Assembly: GCA_963942565.1 (NCBI GenBank)
Contig: OZ012693.1
Location: 10,474,851-10,538,850 of the forward strand
Length of the DNA stretch: 64,000 nucleotides
Direction of reading: 5' to 3'
Origin: Maea johnstoni
Lineage: Eukaryota > Annelida > Polychaeta > Spionida > Magelonidae
This document shows, in pieces, positions 33,415 through 64,000 of the stretch (position 1 is the first letter of the stretch; every line of letters begins with the position of its first letter). Made by a program: the position numbers and the translations under genes. The notes under the pieces are model-generated. The model did no database searches, had not been told where the DNA came from, and saw only the letters and a program-made list of their open reading frames with translations.

Positions 33415-33660
33415 TAGTTCAGAAACCTACCACCAGGGGGCTGGTGAGTTCCTAGAAATTCCTCCAGATGGGGATTTTCAGTACTCTGCTTTCTATTTCA
33501 TAAACGTACCACCAGATGGCATGTCAGTTAAAGATTCCTGCGGTTGGGGATTTTTAGTACTCCCCTTTTCTAGTTCATAAACTTACCACCAGGTGGTCTG
33601 TCAGTTCTTCGAAATCCTCCAGATGGGAATTTTCAGTACTCCGCTTTCTACAAAGAAGCG
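33415..33660 (+). repeat. Three-copy tandem repeat (period 79-87) carrying CTCF-like cores
   Basis: Units share AAAC-TACCACCAG, GTCAGTTC, CCTCCAGATGGGGATTTTCA and GTACTC-GCTTTCTA. Each begins with a CTCF-type core: CCACCAGGGGGC (33430-33441), CCACCAGATGGC (33509-33520) and CCACCAGGTGGT (33596-33607). Confidence 0.85.
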
Positions 33661-34030
33661 GTGCTTTCTGCGATTCTTTATTTCCATATTATCAAAACTT
33701 TGATCTGATAATGACATATTGTCTGCAAGTGGAAAAATCCACAATCACAGGAAGGCCCTCTGGTGAGCAAAGCAGGAACTTGACAAATTGCTACCCCAGT
33801 TAATCAATCAAAGTTTACCAATTTCCCTAACGAATTGTACAAAAGTTTTTCCGAGCAACCTTAACAAAGTAATGAAAGTACATGTAGCTGCATAGGCTAA
33901 TAACACTATCTGTAGATTGCAGTGCTTGAAAAGTTCTTCCTATTATTATATTCGCTGACTAGATCAAAACAGTTAGGTATAATGTGTCAGTTTCATTTGC
34001 CAACCCTTTTCCCCATGTGCTAAATAACCT

Positions 34031-34210
34031 GGAACCTTCAAATGGGAGTTTCCAAGAATTCTAGGATTATTCCTTGGAAATGCCTGGAAACTTCAAATGG
34101 GAGTTTCCAAGAATTCTAGGATTATTCCTTGGAAATGCCTGGAACCTTCAAATGGGAGTTTCCAAGAATTCTAGGATTATTCCTTGGAAATGCCTGGAAC
34201 CTTCAAATGG
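34031..34210. repeat. 55-bp tandem repeat, three and a half copies
   Basis: GGAACCTTCAAATGGGAGTT + TCCAAGAATTCTAGGATTATTCCTTGGAAATGCCT repeats at 34031, 34086, 34141 and (partial) 34196 with almost no change, so it is recent. Further TTCCAAGGAACNTTCC-type palindromic pieces continue to about 34410, including a 50-bp unit (TTCCTTTTTCT.AACCTT.GG) present twice. Confidence 0.9.
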
Positions 34211-34419
34211 AGGAGTGTTTTAAGGACTGTCTCTCCTTGAAGGTGGATCCCAATACCAAATGAACACAGGAATATCCAAAAATTCCAGGAAAATGCTGGG
34301 AAATGCCTGGATTTTCTTGGATTTCCAAGGAACATTCCTTTTTCTCAACCTTGGGTTTTTTCCAAGGAACGTTCCTTTTTCTTAACCTTTGGTTTTTCCA
34401 ACCTATTCCAAGCATTATT

Positions 34420-35374
34420 GAGATTGCACATAGTGGTGGACTACCTTGTTGGGAGTTGGATGGGTCCCATCCTATGCACAATTCCCAAAGATCAATATTA
34501 AAGAGAATGAATTTAAAAGCCCAATAGTGACCAGGCCGCTAGTAGGTTAAAGTATTGTTGGCAAAACTGACCACCAAATATGAAAAATACCTAACTCTCC
34601 TTCAGCTTTCCTCCCATGCATATTAACCAAACTGGTCTGCCTGTGCTTTCTACCATACTTCATACAATAAGTTGATCGTGCGCGGTTAAGGATACCAGTT
34701 GTACGCCGAATAGAACCTAGCCTACAAGCATTAAGAATAAATTACGGGATTAATATATTATACTCAGGACTGTGAGTGATAATTAACTCGTCCTTTTGCC
34801 AGTTAAACCCATTTTGCACCAAAGGTCGATAAAAAACTCCTCCGAAAAGACTCCACGACACATTCTTGTACGACTGAATGTGGGGATGTCTTTCCTAAGT
34901 TTATAATATGTAAACCGATCGTGCAGAGTTCCAAAAAGATGTTCCATATTCATACAAAATTGATCTTGTACAGTATTCAATGGTGAAAAGAATGGCTGGG
35001 TTTTTTTTCAAAGCCCGAGCAACAAAATTCAATTAATTTTCCTCACAATCGTATTGGTCTCATCTGTCTCAATCAAGTCAGATCTGGACCTATCACATCA
35101 ATGATTAATCAATTCACATTCATTTAATCAATTAACAGCCAGACAAATAGAAAAGAGCAGCAGTGACATGAGACATTTCAAGTCCTGCTGAGGTTAAATA
35201 TCAATTATAATTATAGTAATAATAATAATAACTAGTCCCGATTTTGTTTGTTCATTATTGAGTAATGTGGCGGCTTTTTCAGCAGTTCATTGCACAAAAT
35301 CTACCAAATATATAGCATGCCGTGTCCACACATTCGCCTTTTGAGTCTTCTTAATGCATTTCAAAAGAATTTGG
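34420..35374. other. 3' flank of the minus-strand gene
   Basis: AT-rich non-coding sequence. A 65-codon minus frame at 34783-34980 has no recognisable domain. (ATA)n near 35220. Confidence 0.4.
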
Positions 35375-35380
35375 TTTATT
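35375..35380 (-). terminator. Poly(A) signal for the minus-strand repeat-protein gene
   Basis: AATAAA on the minus strand, about 150 bases after the TAA at 35529. This distance is usual for a short 3' UTR and supports that exon as the true last exon. Confidence 0.55.
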
Positions 35381-35528
35381 GAGATTGATAACTTACGCAA
35401 ATAGAATTACACAGAATGATTCCGAGCGGGACATCTGAAAAATGCTAATGCGCACAAGAGACGACTCAAAAAATGACTGTGCGGATATTTTTCTACACAG
35501 CAGAACCCAGACTACTTGACACCCATCT

Positions 35529-56548
<21,020 letters not shown>

Positions 56549-56720
56549 GGCCGCCGCAGTGTAGACTAGGTAGTATTATTGATGTTGCCATGATGCTTTA
56601 CAGGAAGTTGATATTTTATTCATCCCCCCCACCAAGGTTCACGTAAGACATCCCCGAGGTTCACGCTATAAGGAGTGGGGCGAAGGAGATACAAAACTGC
56701 CCACCATAAATTTGAGGCTT
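56549..56720 (-). promoter_or_regulatory. Presumed 5' UTR and proximal promoter of the repeat-protein gene
   Basis: Moderately GC-rich, with an ETS-type ACAGGAAGT at 56600-56608 and repeated AGGTTCACG at 56635-56665. No TATA box at a fitting distance. Weak support. Confidence 0.25.
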
Positions 56721-56729
56721 TACCCGATA

Positions 56730-57165
56730 GCTGAATCTGAAGCATATAGGCACTGACTGCTCACCACTATCAAGACTTGGCTACCTTAAAGTACTGTATA
56801 ACTGGTATTTTTTACATGCATTTAAATTTCGCTATTTTTGCCCTCCCAGTGATAGCGCCACAAAACATCCTTCAAATAAATATCCTGCTTTGTATCTCCT
56901 CTTATCTAGTTTGAGTGCTTAAATGCACACATTTAAAGCAGCACAAATACCCTCCAGCAGAGCTGTAAAACAAAAAATTTATCACTCCAAATTATACCGT
57001 ATACAGTATGTGAGAATGTTGCAAGTGACTTGATGATAGGTAGTTTCCCAGGGAGCTCCAGTTTCCTCCACCAATAACAGCTACCTACTGGCTAGTAAAA
57101 ATTTACCTTCAATACTGCAGAAAAAAGTTACAAAAAGGAAATTTCAAAAATTGTAAACCCCTTAA
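56730..57165 (+). mobile_element. SINE S copy split by a family C MITE
   Basis: The left part (GCACTGACTGCTCACCACTA) matches the SINE head. The right part from 57009 (TGTGAGAATGTTGCAAGTGA, GAGCTCCAGTTTCCTCCACC, ACTGGCTAGT) is the central part and tail. Between them lies the family C element. Confidence 0.65.
56792..57008. mobile_element. Family C TA-flanked MITE
   Basis: TACTGTATAACTGGTATTTT to ATACCGTATACAGTA. It shares TTTTTAC.G.CATTTAA, TGATAGCGCCA and AGCACAAATAC.CT with the 4526-4725 copy. Confidence 0.8.
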
Positions 57166-57169
57166 AATT

Positions 57170-58670
57170 GCTTTATTAGAATCCTTTAACTACAAACTAA
57201 GTATCACCCATCTTTTAAAGGATAATTTCCAATGTCTAACAATACTTTCACAGAGATTTGCCACCAATTCTGTATTTGGATGCTGCATGTTACGTGGTCA
57301 GTCAGGTTCAACCGCTAGACATATGTAGATTGCACTTGTAGGCAAATGTAAGTATCCATTAAATATTAAGCATCAACTTAGAACACAAGCCTTGCAGTTA
57401 TTGCTGAGATCTGATGAATTATGAATGCATCTGGCTGCTGCAAACCCTGATATCGATGCCACCCGTAGTCTAAGGCCCTATTTGTACCACATGTGCACCA
57501 CAGTTGTACCCCAGTTATACCACACTTGTACCATACAGCAACTAAATTTTAATTATATAACACAAAAATATTCATATCATTACAAGGAATAAAGAATAGG
57601 GATTTGCACCTTCAATATTTTTGTGAAATGATATCTACATTTATCCATATTTTCTTAACAATACAATATATCAACGATATTTCTAACAATACTGCCTGCC
57701 TCCCAGGGACTTCATTTTTGTCAAAAATAGCACGGTCAATATTTATTTAGGTATATGTCACCAGAAGAAAAAGGAGCTTTAGGCATGAGCGAGTTAAACA
57801 AGATTATAATCTTGTCAATGGATGACAAAGTTACTGCACATTTTCATCAACATTGTCTTTTAGAACAACAGGTTACTTTCAGATGCCAGAACTCTGTTAC
57901 ATATGATTCCTCTGACATGAAACAGACCTGCTGTTTAGCAAAACCAAAATAACCAACACTGACAGATGCTTTCACAATCATAGCGAATTCCTTTACAATT
58001 TTTCTACGCAATTAGACGTCACTAAAAGAAAGCGAGCCAAGAGTGTTATTTCGGCCTATACTGATAACTGACTGTTGACTGAGGTGGGCTAGGTGGGTTG
58101 CTAAGTGATGGAGCGACCTTTGACCTAAAAAGAAACCATGGATAGGTTCAGCTGTCAACGACAATATCTAATCTTCAGATTTTCTTTCAACTTTTCTATG
58201 CCGTATGGTGAGGGAAGCAAGACTAGGATTCTTGCAATCTCTTTCACTCGGGGGATGTGACAGTATAGTGTTTTGAAGATCCAACTAGAGGGGAGGGAGT
58301 ATAACTATAGTCTGACTTTGCATGTGAAGAAAAGGTGTCTCTTGCTTAAGTGTATTTACTGTCTACAGGCTGAAAACCTCTAAACAAAGGCATTGTTTTA
58401 CTAGTAATGATTGATTTTACAAACAGCATGACCATAGTGATAACTCTGACAATTATGGTGAAAATAAGAAAAAAATGAGAGCTGATGTTGAGAGAGATTA
58501 TAAATATAATGATGATGATGATGATGATAATAATGATAATAAAAATAATAATAAATATGAAAATGATAAAACCAATGATATCAATAATAACAGATGTTCA
58601 CTTTAAATACCAGTACCAGTCATCCTAGCTGACTACTTAAGCTTAGTTTTCACCCCGGTAATTAAGAGGT
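57170..58670. other. Spacer without recognised genes
   Basis: AT-rich, with (GAT)n and (ATA)n at 58508-58560. A near-DR1 GACCTTTGACCTA lies at 58110. A 65-codon plus frame at 57755 shows no domain. Confidence 0.4.
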
Positions 58671-58679
58671 CAATGCTCT

Positions 58680-58701
58680 CCCCCCCCCCCCCCCCCCCCC
58701 C
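58680..58701 (+). repeat. Poly-C tract (about 22 C)
   Basis: Run of C after AATGCTCT, ending CACCCCAACTCCCC. Confidence 0.95.
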
Positions 58702-59000
58702 ACCCCAACTCCCCGTCATGGGGCCACATCTGTCTACTCTCCTCTTTCAAAACATTTGTTAGTGCACACAGCGCAAGTGTCAGCAATACGTACAGGAGGG
58801 GCGCTGCAGAAATAGCTCTCACTGCTATCTGTAAGATTACGCCACAACTCTAACGCCATATTGCCATTTCTCCCACTTAACTCTACCTTTTCTAAGTGCA
58901 GATGGGGTTTTGGTTTACTAGAAAGGGGGTCAATTTCAGCTATAATTGGAGCAAAGTAGTATGGGAGCTTGTTTACTAAGAAGGGGTTCAATTTCAACAA

Positions 59001-59342
59001 CAGGGCTCGATGCTAACAGTGAACCGCTGGTCCTAGGCCAGTAGAAATCCCCTAAAACGGGCTCGGGCCAGTAAAAAAAGACCTCAACTGATCCTACAGG
59101 GCCAGTAAACATTTGGGGGACATTCTAACAAGTTTCCCCACAAGAATGTACCCAAATGTTTTTGAAATAAATGAAGATAACATAGATAAAAATACATGTT
59201 GTCAGCGAATTTTATACAATGTTTTTTCTTGTTATGCTAAAGGATAATTTGTAGGACCAGTAAGAATTTTGCAGGACCAGTAGATCCTAGGTGTTACCAG
59301 TCCTACGGGGCCAGTAACATTTTGAGTTAGCGTTGAGGCCTG
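59001..59342. mobile_element. Family E hAT-like MITE
   Basis: CAGGGCTCGATGCTAACAGT to GAGTTAGCGTTGAGGCCTG, in the opposite orientation to the 15922 copy. The flanks on both sides carry copies of TTCAATTTCAGCTATAATTG + GAGCAAAGTAGT, a short local direct repeat, so the element sits inside a small tandem repeat. Confidence 0.85.
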
Positions 59343-59476
59343 CTATAATTGGAGCAAAGTAGTATGAGAGTTTGTTTACTAGGAAGGGGTTCAATTTCAG
59401 CTATAATTGGAGTAAAGTGGTGTTTTAACCATACAGTATGTTTCTCACATATCTGAGAATCTTTTCAAAGCTGTCA

Positions 59477-59492
59477 CCCCCCCCCCCCCCCC
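59477..59492 (+). repeat. Poly-C tract (16 C)
   Basis: Sixteen C after CTGTCA; a family B MITE begins nine bases later. Confidence 0.95.
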
Positions 59493-59500
59493 AGTCACCC

Positions 59501-59714
59501 TTAACCTTTCCAATGCTGAGGCTACTTTTGTCCCAAGCACAAGGAAGCAAAGATCTTTGAAGACAATCTAAACCCTATTATGTTGGTATTCATTAGAAAG
59601 CTCTCGCTGAGTACTCTCAGAGTAGTATCCATTTGCCAGGGTTTCAATAATTTTTCAGGTTTTTTTGCATCTTTTTGTATAAGCCAAATTAGCAAGCAGC
59701 AGCATAAGGGTTAA
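59501..59714 (-). mobile_element. Family B MITE
   Basis: Plus reading TTAACCTTTCCAATGCTGAG to AGCAGCATAAGGGTTAA, both TTAA ends intact, reverse orientation. Confidence 0.85.
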
Positions 59715-60124
59715 AATCATAACTTTTTAAATTGTTTTTATTTTGCTCCACAGACTGCCCTTTCATGGGAACCTGTTTTCTTGTAAACAAACCCAATTAT
59801 CCAATGTTTCCAGCATTTTAAATTTGAAGACACCAACACAAAAGCATTACATAATCAAAGATGATTTTAAACGAATATACTAGTGAGTTCAGGTTCTGTA
59901 TTAGATCAGTTTTTAATGGTTGAGGGTTAAACCACATTTTTCACTGGGTTAAGTGATACAGAGAACTTGTTTATACTGAGTCAGGGAACCAGAGTCAGGT
60001 AGGCTAATTTGCAGCCCATATTTTATCACCTTATCTCGCATTCCGCTGGATTTCTAGGGGATCAACTTTCACACCATATTCCGCAGCCCTAACACACTCA
60101 CAGCAGGAGCTGAGTATTCATAAT

Positions 60125-60540
60125 GGTGAAATTTGCAATTTCATTAAATTATCGTCACTTTTTCTTCCATATTGACGCTAAGTCGTGATACTAGGAGAAA
60201 TACCAAGGAATTTGGAATTTCAGTTTTTCATCACTTTTTCTGCTATGTTGTGGCTAAGTCTCGTGACTAGCCAGTTGTAACGGGTGGAGGAAACAGAGTA
60301 CCCGGCGAAAACCACCGTCTAACCCCAAGTCACTGGCAACTTTCTCACATGCCCCGGGCAGGATTTGAACCCGGACAGTGGTGAGAGACAGTTAGCAGTC
60401 AGTGGCAATGCCTTAGACCACACAACCATCAGGGCAGGCCCTAGCAGGATATGAGTATTCACAAGAGTGAAATTTGGAATTTCATTTATCGTCACTTTTT
60501 CTGCCCTATTGAGGCTAAATCGTAATACTGGGAGAATCAG
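60125..60540 (-). mobile_element. Full-length SINE S with duplicated tail segments
   Basis: On the minus strand the core copy (about 60435 to 60240) starts CCTGCCCTGATGGTTGTGTG and has a well-kept Pol III B-box, GGTTCAAATCC (60371-60361), in CCGGGTTCAAATCCTGCCC. It continues TGTGAGAAAGTTGCCAGTGA, GGGTACTCTGTTTCCTCCAC and TACAACTGGCTAGTCACGA. Tail-like blocks (CAGAAAAAGTGA..AAATTTCAAAT) appear three times between 60125 and 60540, so further SINE tails are fused here. The long extra arm in the head suggests a class II (Ser/Leu) tRNA source (inference). A 76-codon minus frame here is not a gene. Confidence 0.85.
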
Positions 60541-60986
60541 GGGTCCCAAGTATAAAGCTTCACATAAGTATTTGATTGCACACGCCTGCTGCTAGCCTGT
60601 TTCTCTAGGTTATGCAACCACAAATGCATACATATATGTGTCAGGCATTGGAAGGAACTTGTTCACCTACATAAAGTGGTCCTGGGTAGGGATCTATAAG
60701 ATACTTAAGAGGGGAACTTTTAGACATAAATAGGTTAATATTGAGTGTCTGGTTCACCTACTCAGTGTATCAGGGTTGGGTTACTCCATTCCTGGAGTGC
60801 CTGTCTCAGCAATGCTGGAGTCAGGAGGTCCCCATGCCGCAGTCCAGCCTCAGAACTAATGAGACGGCAGAAATCTACCGTCAGCTGGCCAGCCAGCCAT
60901 GGAGATCAGGCAGGAATCCCAGGCACAGCAGAGGAGAATATATGTTGTTTGTTTTGGAAATGGCTCTTTACATGTATGTAGTCTGT

Positions 60987-61325
60987 CAGGCCTCAACGCT
61001 AACTTAAAATGTTACTCATGGCCCCATAGGACCAGTAACACCTAGGATCTACTGGTCCTACAAAATCTTTACTGGTCCTACAAATTTTTCTTTAACATAA
61101 CAAGAAAAAAACATTGCATACAATTCACTGAGAACATTTATTTTTATTTATCTTATCTTCATTTACTTCATTTGGCGGCACTCTTGAGGGGAAACTTGTT
61201 AACAAGAATGTCCCAAAATATTTACTGGCCCTGTAGGACCAGTTGATTTTTTTTACTGGCCAGAAGCTGTTTGTTGAATTTTTACTGGCCTGGGGCCAGC
61301 AGATCACTGTTAGTGTCGGGCCCTG
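60987..61325. mobile_element. Family E hAT-like MITE
   Basis: CAGGCCTCAACGCTAACTTA to CTGTTAGTGTCGGGCCCTG; body nearly collinear with the 15922 copy. Confidence 0.85.
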
Positions 61326-61381
61326 TATGTGTCTGTATGTGTGTCTGACTTTTAAATGGCCGTTCACACTGGGAAGATTAA

Positions 61382-61403
61382 GGGGGGGGAGGGGGGGGGG
61401 GGG
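61382..61403 (+). repeat. Poly-G tract with one A
   Basis: Eight G, one A, thirteen G. Confidence 0.9.
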
Positions 61404-61604
61404 AGTGTAAGATGGAGAAGAGCCAAGAATTTAGGTTACAACGTGGTCAGATGTAAATATGTACATGTGACCTGGCAATTGCCTATCACATAACTGAGCA
61501 CATCAGTCACTGACCGGCTGGACCAACAGCAATGTAGTCTAATACAAAGCAGACCAGCTGCTAACTAAACAGTCTCACCATGGCGTAAGGTACATAGTTG
61601 AGCC

Positions 61605-61745
61605 TAACTTCAGGTATGTAAGAAAGTTACCAGTGACTTGGGGTTAGTCAGTGGTTTTCCCCAGGTAATCTAGTTTCCTCCACAGTTGACCGCTGGTCAA
61701 GATGTAACCGTCATATGTTAAAGGAAAGTAAGATTTAACAGAATT
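61605..61745 (+). mobile_element. SINE S fragment
   Basis: GTAAGAAAGTTACCAGTGAC, CAGGTAATCTAGTTTCCTCC and GACCGCTGGTCAAGATGTAA match the central part and tail. Confidence 0.7.
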
Positions 61746-61858
61746 CCATTCCATTTGGTCAGTGATTTAACACACAAACCCCTAAGGCCATGAGAGACAT
61801 ACTACAGAATTGATTTAGAGAAGTATTTGGATGTTGTGAGAACAGCTGTGGATAGACA

Positions 61859-61863
61859 TTGTG

Positions 61864-61929
<66 letters not shown>

Positions 61930-61956
61930 ATATGTGTGTGTGTGTCTGTGTGTGTT
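61859..61956. repeat. (GT)n microsatellite
   Basis: About 33 GT units, then a broken TGTGTG(TC)TG stretch ending GTTGGGGGGTGGGGGGG. Confidence 0.97.
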
Positions 61957-62017
61957 GGGGGGTGGGGGGGCATCAAGGCTTATATTGAATTCTGTATGGT
62001 TTCAAATAAGTAAACAT

Positions 62018-62183
62018 ATGACCTTTTGAAAACCATCTAAACCCTGTCATGTTGGTATTCATTGGATAGCTCTAGCCGACTACTCTCAGATGGGTACCCA
62101 TGTGCCAGGGTTTCTGTCATATTCCAGCTTTTTTTGCATTATTTTGTATTGGGAAAATTAGCAACCACCAGCATAAGGGTTAA
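62018..62183 (-). mobile_element. Family B MITE, truncated
   Basis: Plus reading TTTTGAAAACCATCTAAACC to CACCAGCATAAGGGTTAA; about 45 bases of the other end are missing. Confidence 0.8.
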
Positions 62184-62305
62184 GTGAGAAATGCTGGCAA
62201 AAGAAGAACACACAGTCACAGAAGAACTGGGCAATGAGTCATTGGACAGTTGCGAGTGAGGTTTTTGGCCACGTTCCTATAGCCACACACGGGTAAGCCT
62301 CTCTA

Positions 62306-62319
62306 CCCCCCCCCCCCCC
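62306..62319 (+). repeat. Poly-C tract (14 C)
   Basis: Fourteen C between CTCTA and TCGGCTAG. Confidence 0.95.
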
Positions 62320-62865
62320 TCGGCTAGACAACGCTGTGGACAGTGACGTCCAGCACAGATAGTTGGCAAGATCACACACACATTTGGCAATACTAAGGGG
62401 ATAGTTGATGACTCTTTGCAAACAGTTCCAGGGGAGGTCACCTAATCATTTATTACCCATTCATGCCGAAATACCCCAAAATGTCCTGACTATTTTTTTA
62501 CACATACCTTAAGTACAGTCAATCCAGTCAATATCTAACTATAGCAGTCATTAAAACTAATAGCGCCCCCTTCCCCTCCTGGTATGTGTAATATGATTAA
62601 TAGCGCCCATCCCCAGTGATTGATGACCTGAAAATAGTTGTATACACAAAACCTGTGGTAAGTCTCCAGACAGGCCTGGATACACTCTAGGGGGCCAAAC
62701 TGTGAGAAACATGGGAGAAGAGGAGGGGGTTGTATTTCATCACTCAAACTTTGGCTCCTAGCTAGGTCATCTGGGAGTTCTCGATTTTGACAGGGATATC
62801 CCCAAAATTCTTAACACTCAAAATACAATTTTTTCAAGGGAAAAATCCACCCAGAAAATATATCT

Positions 62866-63062
62866 GATCCAGAATACCCCTATCCATAACAACTAATGAG
62901 GTAGCCCATTATAAGGGTATGCTAATTGCAAAGAAATACCCTGTACCAATCCAGAATACCCCTATCCATAACAACTAGGCTTTCTCTCTAATGAGGTAGC
63001 CTATAGGGTATGCTATACTACAAAGAACTACCCCATACTGATCCAGAATACCCCTATCAATC
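62866..63062. repeat. Tandem repeat, period about 80-90, two and a half copies
   Basis: ATCCAGAATACCCCTATCCA + TAACAACTA and AATGAGGTAGCC...AGGGTATGCTA recur from 62869, 62950 and 63039. Confidence 0.85.
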
Positions 63063-63529
63063 TAGTGGAAAAACATCTGCCCGCCAGGATGAGTAGACAT
63101 CCTATGGGTGAATTACATCACAAACGGCTGTTGACCGAATAATATGTTAGTAAACAAACCCAGCGTCAACCCCAAATATGGCAGACTGACCAGGATTTTT
63201 CGCAGCCAGACAGCATTGTGTCTGTTTTCGTTTGGAGGGATCGGAACTTGCGGCATTTTAGAATCTACGGGAGGTTTGCGGCCTATAAATCGGCGGTAAC
63301 AGACTCTCAGTTCCTGCTCAGCAGCGAGAGAAGGAATTCAAGATATTTTGAAATAAGCAGCTAGCACCCCAGTGGTGCGCTTCCCCTGTGTCTAAAATAG
63401 CTGGAGCAGCAACTCCCTCCTGCCCAGACAGTGCTGAAAGATCTCCAGCACTAAAACATACAAGTCTACCTGTGAACTTCAAAACCATGCTCTTAGCCAC
63501 AATTTAAAAACTGGGTAACCAAATTTGCT

Positions 63530-63785
63530 TATTGTAAAATTTCTGGGTGTCCTGTTTTTCAAGGGAGACTACACTATACTCAGATAACAACAATAATACA
63601 TGTATTTACCTTTTGAAATAAGGCTTGATATACTTCTAAAATGTCATGGGAGTTATATTGGGGTTAGAAAACTCAATCATATGTTTGAAAATAACATCTT
63701 ACAAAATTACTCACAAAAATATTTGGGTGTCCTGAGGAGCGATTTTTGAGGTTTTGGGTGTCCAAATGATGCCCAGACGCCCTGC
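63530..63785. mobile_element. Family J hAT-like MITE copy, diverged
   Basis: AAATTTCTGGGTGTCCTG and GGGTGTCCAAATGATGCCCA + GACGCCCTGCTGGCTAAG recall the 3594-3909 and 21728-21900 copies. The left end is unclear. Confidence 0.5.
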
Positions 63786-64000
63786 TGGCTAAGAATATAA
63801 TGTTCCAAATATCTTTTCAAATAACTTTCTGTAAAGTCTTCTCTTTTTAAGTCAGTCTAGAATTTAAAAGTCTGATGAATAAAATAGATGGATAAACTCT
63901 AGGAAAACCTGATATTATGTTCCTCATCTGTCAGAATAAGTTCATGTTTCTTGAAATTACATTGCTTTTGAAGAATATAAACATTCTTCTTTTCAAGTAA

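Noticed and set aside
58734-59000. 88-codon minus open frame
   Set aside because: No recognisable domain or splice context; flanked by poly-C and a MITE, with local repeats.
60355-60435. tRNA gene on the minus strand
   Set aside because: A- and B-box-like sequence is present, but no full cloverleaf was seen and it continues into the shared SINE body.
63318-63500. 60-codon minus open frame
   Set aside because: No known motif, and phase with the repeat-protein gene could not be shown.

Overview
This is animal (metazoan) nuclear DNA, most likely from a marine invertebrate. The signs are intron-split genes with GT..AG junctions, AT-rich introns and spacers, an archaemetzincin of the animal AMZ1/AMZ2 type, a tRNA-derived SINE family, and very many short non-autonomous DNA transposons (MITEs) plus micro- and minisatellites. 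The phylum cannot be fixed from the sequence alone. No bacterial operons, CRISPR arrays, rRNA genes, retroviral or LTR-type elements, or intact transposase genes were recognised. Well over 90% of the window is non-coding. || Genes. (1) 9644-9884, minus strand: the first coding exon of a kinesin-type motor domain; the rest of the gene was not found in the window. (2) 20175-24862, plus strand: a complete three-coding-exon archaemetzincin (zinc protease, 341 residues by my splice model), probably with a non-coding first exon near 18.8 kb. (3) 56548-35529, minus strand: a five-exon gene for a charged, disordered, proline-rich protein (613 residues) carrying at least six copies of a short (T/A)-K-x-L-L-x-K-F motif. 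An alternative last exon at 47880-47854 would give a 452-residue form. All junctions used agree in phase. Its family is not certain; a weak resemblance to the linker of EPLIN/LIMA1 actin-binding proteins is noted. || Layout. 1-9.6 kb: MITEs, a triplet-repeat minisatellite, a head-to-tail MITE array and an RFX X-box palindrome. 9.6-18.7 kb: kinesin exon, tandem repeats at 11.0-12.1 kb, MITEs and SINEs. 18.7-24.9 kb: archaemetzincin gene. 24.9-35.5 kb: gene-free spacer with repeats, X-box-like and CTCF-like sites. 35.5-56.6 kb: the minus-strand repeat-protein gene, with a 12.6 kb intron full of repeats. 56.6-64 kb: its upstream flank, with nested SINE/MITE insertions and homopolymer tracts. || Repeat families, named here for convenience. 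A: TTAA-flanked MITE of about 205-240 bp with CCCATTCATGCC ends. B: TTAA-flanked MITE of about 210 bp with CCCTTATGCT ends. C: TA-flanked MITE of about 200 bp. E, F, G and J: hAT-like MITEs. H: 470-bp TIR element. S: tRNA-derived SINE. The most unusual observation is in the archaemetzincin gene: at two different introns the 3' splice site plus the start of the next exon is tandemly duplicated (77 and 82 bp), leaving intact-looking decoy acceptors just upstream of the real ones.
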